Assembly: GCA_020636745.1 (NCBI GenBank)
Contig: JACJXH010000009.1
Span: forward strand, 93,325-157,324
Reading direction: 5' to 3'
Length of the DNA stretch: 64,000 bases
DNA from: Lentimicrobiaceae bacterium
GTDB lineage: Bacteria > Bacteroidota > Bacteroidia > Bacteroidales > Lentimicrobiaceae
The position numbers were made by a program, and so were the translations under genes. The notes beneath the pieces are model-generated. The model saw nothing but the letters and a program-made list of their open reading frames with translations, did not search any database and had not been told where the DNA came from. This document shows positions 62,546 through 64,000 of the stretch, piece after piece (positions within the stretch are counted from its first letter, which is position 1; each line of letters begins with the position of its first letter).

Positions 62546-62804
62546 CTAATTAAATCCGCTTTGGGCGCAGTCATTTTCATTTATGTTTGAAGGTATTTGG
62601 CCTTTGTTGTAAGTTAATTTAAGTTTTAACACTCTGAAACCCATATGAAAGTCAATATTTTTTATAACCTCTTTCCGCCCTTTTTCTGCAGGCTTTTGTC
62701 AAATGTTAAGCTCTGATAATCACGATATAATGCTGTGCTTTTATCAGCTTTACCCGCTGAATGCCCTTTCTTTGTGGTTACGATGAAACCCTGCGATTTT
62801 ATAG

Positions 62805-62812
62805 TAAATTTG
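62805..62812 (+). promoter_or_regulatory. -7 promoter element for the Amj-like gene
   Basis: TAAATTTG, 39 nt before the ATG at 62851, inside the longer frame, so it supports the later start. Confidence 0.4.
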
Positions 62813-62850
62813 AGCATTGCATCAGCAGACGGTATTTAATATATAAGCAT

Positions 62851-63651
62851 ATGGCTATACAAATGATTTTGGTCATTATTCTGGTGTTTTTAATCAATTT
62901 AATTACCACTCTTTCTTATTCGGTACGGATTGTAGGCATCAGAACCGGGCGCATTGCTGTTTCATTTGCCCTGTTTAATATGCTGGTGCTTATTTCGCGC
63001 ACTGCTTATGGTTTTCAGGCGCCCCTGCTGGCCAAGATGATTGAAAATAACATCCTTTCCGGCGCAGGGGCCAACCTTGCCGATTTCAGGTTAATTATTC
63101 TGGCCAGTTCGGTGGCCACCATTGCAGGAGGTTTATTCATTCCCACTTTTCAGCGATTGCTTTCTATTGCTGTTGAAAAATTCAGCATGTATAAATCTGT
63201 TCCGGCTCTGCTGATGCATGGCTTTTCGAAAAGCGGCATTACTTCGGTAAAGGATTGTCTGGTCATACCTGATGCCAAAAATATGACAGGAATAAACCTG
63301 AAAAGAGATTTCCCCTGGAGGGTTTTTATCATGAATGTGGTGGCTGTGGCAATTATAACGGTGGGGGTGTTGTCGGCACTTTATGCCGGTTATCTTAACC
63401 CCGGCTATCGCACAACAGCCAGCAACCTGTCGGCCATCATCAATGGGCTGGCCACCATTCTCATGTTTATTTTTATCGACCCTTTTTTATCGGTCATGAC
63501 CGATGATGTGGTGCTGGGTAAAACCAAAGAGAGCCTTTTCAGACAATACATTGTGTATATGGTTATAGCCAGGCTGCTCGGTACTCTGCTGGCACAGCTT
63601 ATTTTTCTTCCCTCGGCGCATCTTATTGCGTTGATTGCAGGCTCGATTTGA
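62851..63651 (+). CDS. amj: Amj-family lipid II flippase
   Basis: 266 aa with about six membrane helices. The start MAIQMILVIILVFLINLITTLSYSVRIVGIRTGR and FQAPLLAKMIENN fit Amj (DUF2837), an alternative lipid II flippase that replaces MurJ in Bacillus subtilis when cell-wall stress occurs. The family is known from B. subtilis; its role here is inferred. The ATG at 62851 is used; the longer frame starts at an ATG 90 nt upstream, but a -7 element lies inside it. Confidence 0.8.
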   Translation: MAIQMILVIILVFLINLITTLSYSVRIVGIRTGRIAVSFALFNMLVLISRTAYGFQAPLLAKMIENNILSGAGANLADFRLIILASSVATIAGGLFIPTFQRLLSIAVEKFSMYKSVPALLMHGFSKSGITSVKDCLVIPDAKNMTGINLKRDFPWRVFIMNVVAVAIITVGVLSALYAGYLNPGYRTTASNLSAIINGLATILMFIFIDPFLSVMTDDVVLGKTKESLFRQYIVYMVIARLLGTLLAQLIFLPSAHLIALIAGSI

Positions 63652-63979
63652 GCATCATTCACCCTCAAGCATCCGCAAACCTGCTTGCGTTTGTTAGCGG
63701 CATGGCCGGCATGGAAATTATCAGGTGTAATTCAGTCGTGCCGGATGGAATGGTTGTTATAAACAGGTTGTGATTGGAAGGGTAAATAAATGTCAGAAAA
63801 ACAGGAATATAGTTGCCTGTGAGGTGTATTAAATTTTAGTTTTTATTTATTTTAATTCGATATGCTTTGTTGCCATCTGAATCATTCTTTTCTTATTTTT
63901 ACATTGAAAATATTTAAGGTGTTTTATTCCTCCTTTATTCTTCAGCCAGTTTTGTTTGTTCTGTATAAACCTGATTTTT
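63652..63979. other. Gene-free stretch at the window end
   Basis: 328 nt with no supported gene. It contains a weak inverted match around CAAAC/GTTTG near 63675-63695. I cannot recognise a promoter for the next gene with confidence. Confidence 0.45.
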
Positions 63980-64000
63980 ATGAAGAAATCTCTTCTTCTG
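63980..64000 (+). CDS. Start of a probable secreted protein (truncated by window end)
   Basis: ATG followed by AAG AAA TCT CTT CTT CTG, i.e. MKKSLLL, a typical beginning of a signal peptide. Only 7 codons are visible, so product and even existence are tentative. Confidence 0.45.

Larger units (their letters stand above)
62449..62850. other. Gene-free stretch with long hairpin and -7 element
   Basis: 402 nt holding the terminator hairpin of the lipoprotein gene (62484-62545) and the -7 element of the Amj gene (62805-62812). TATAAT at 62726-62731 looks like an enterobacterial -10 but does not fit the local consensus. Nothing else is supported. Confidence 0.5.

Noticed and set aside
62726..62731. 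TATAAT as an E. coli-like -10
   Set aside because: Does not fit the local promoter type, and a TAnnTTTG element lies closer to the gene.
1..64000. CRISPR arrays, tRNA genes, rRNA genes, transposases and prophage genes
   Set aside because: I looked for repeat-spacer patterns, transposase-like products and phage structural proteins and saw none; a dedicated tRNA scan was not possible.

Overview
The window looks like chromosomal DNA of a Bacteroidota (order Bacteroidales or a near relative). The evidence is three secreted proteins with type IX secretion (T9SS) type A C-terminal sorting domains, a PorE-like TPR/PD40/OmpA protein, a fused FeoAB iron transporter, BACON domains in a lipoprotein, a nucleoside kinase with ThrRS-like N-terminal domains, and repeated -7 promoter elements of the form TAnnTTTG, several with a TTG about 19 nt upstream. 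I see no insertion sequences, prophage genes, CRISPR arrays, tRNA genes or rRNA genes. Genus-level assignment is not possible from what I can see.

Layout. 0-9 kb: end of recA, a TPR lipoprotein, an HPt protein, a ferrous-iron locus (feoAB, an M50B-like membrane protein and a tiny Cys-rich protein, all on the minus strand), a DUF5063 protein, a GreA-like coiled-coil protein, a BamA/TamA-like barrel and rplS. 9-16 kb: trmD, a bile-acid-symporter-like carrier, a YhdH oxidoreductase, an acetyl-CoA hydrolase/CoA-transferase, and DUF481 and SUKH proteins. 16-19 kb: an MscS channel and a Cys-rich PAS histidine kinase convergent with a lone receiver. 19-30 kb: a T9SS cargo protein, ffh, folD, another T9SS cargo protein, a PorE-like protein, an 883-aa secreted helical-repeat protein and pepE. 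30-35 kb: superoxide dismutase, and a metal operon (CopA, a CDF exporter and an HMA protein). 35-41 kb: an Omp28-like T9SS protein, an MFS carrier, a small outer-membrane barrel, and a methyltransferase/methyltransferase/acetyltransferase operon. 41-46 kb: a seven-PAS LytS-type kinase with its LytTR regulator. 46-54 kb: acetyltransferases, an EamA carrier, a long untranslated leader, an amidohydrolase-alanine racemase-aminotransferase run and a methyltransferase. 54-57 kb: an H-NOX gas sensor, a hybrid kinase and a small Cys-containing PAS protein. 57-64 kb: a lone E2-type acyltransferase, the nucleoside kinase, a GLUG/BACON lipoprotein, an Amj-like lipid II flippase and the first codons of another secreted protein.

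How the genes work together. Two themes recur. The first is envelope biology: T9SS cargo and accessory proteins, a BamA-like barrel, metal and iron transport, and Amj. The second is signalling: an HPt protein, a PAS kinase with a lone receiver, a LytS/LytTR pair, and an H-NOX kinase. The best candidates for undescribed biology are the H-NOX/hybrid-kinase/Cys-PAS locus, whose small PAS resembles the Cys-rich PAS of the kinase at 17.2 kb; the PorE-like plus 883-aa solenoid pair; the FeoAB/M50B-like/Cys-rich peptide unit; and the roughly 420-nt leader before the acetyltransferase at 48.7 kb. Several start codons were moved to ATG, or in two cases kept at TTG, because a -7 promoter element overlaps or lies just upstream of the longest reading frame's first codon.
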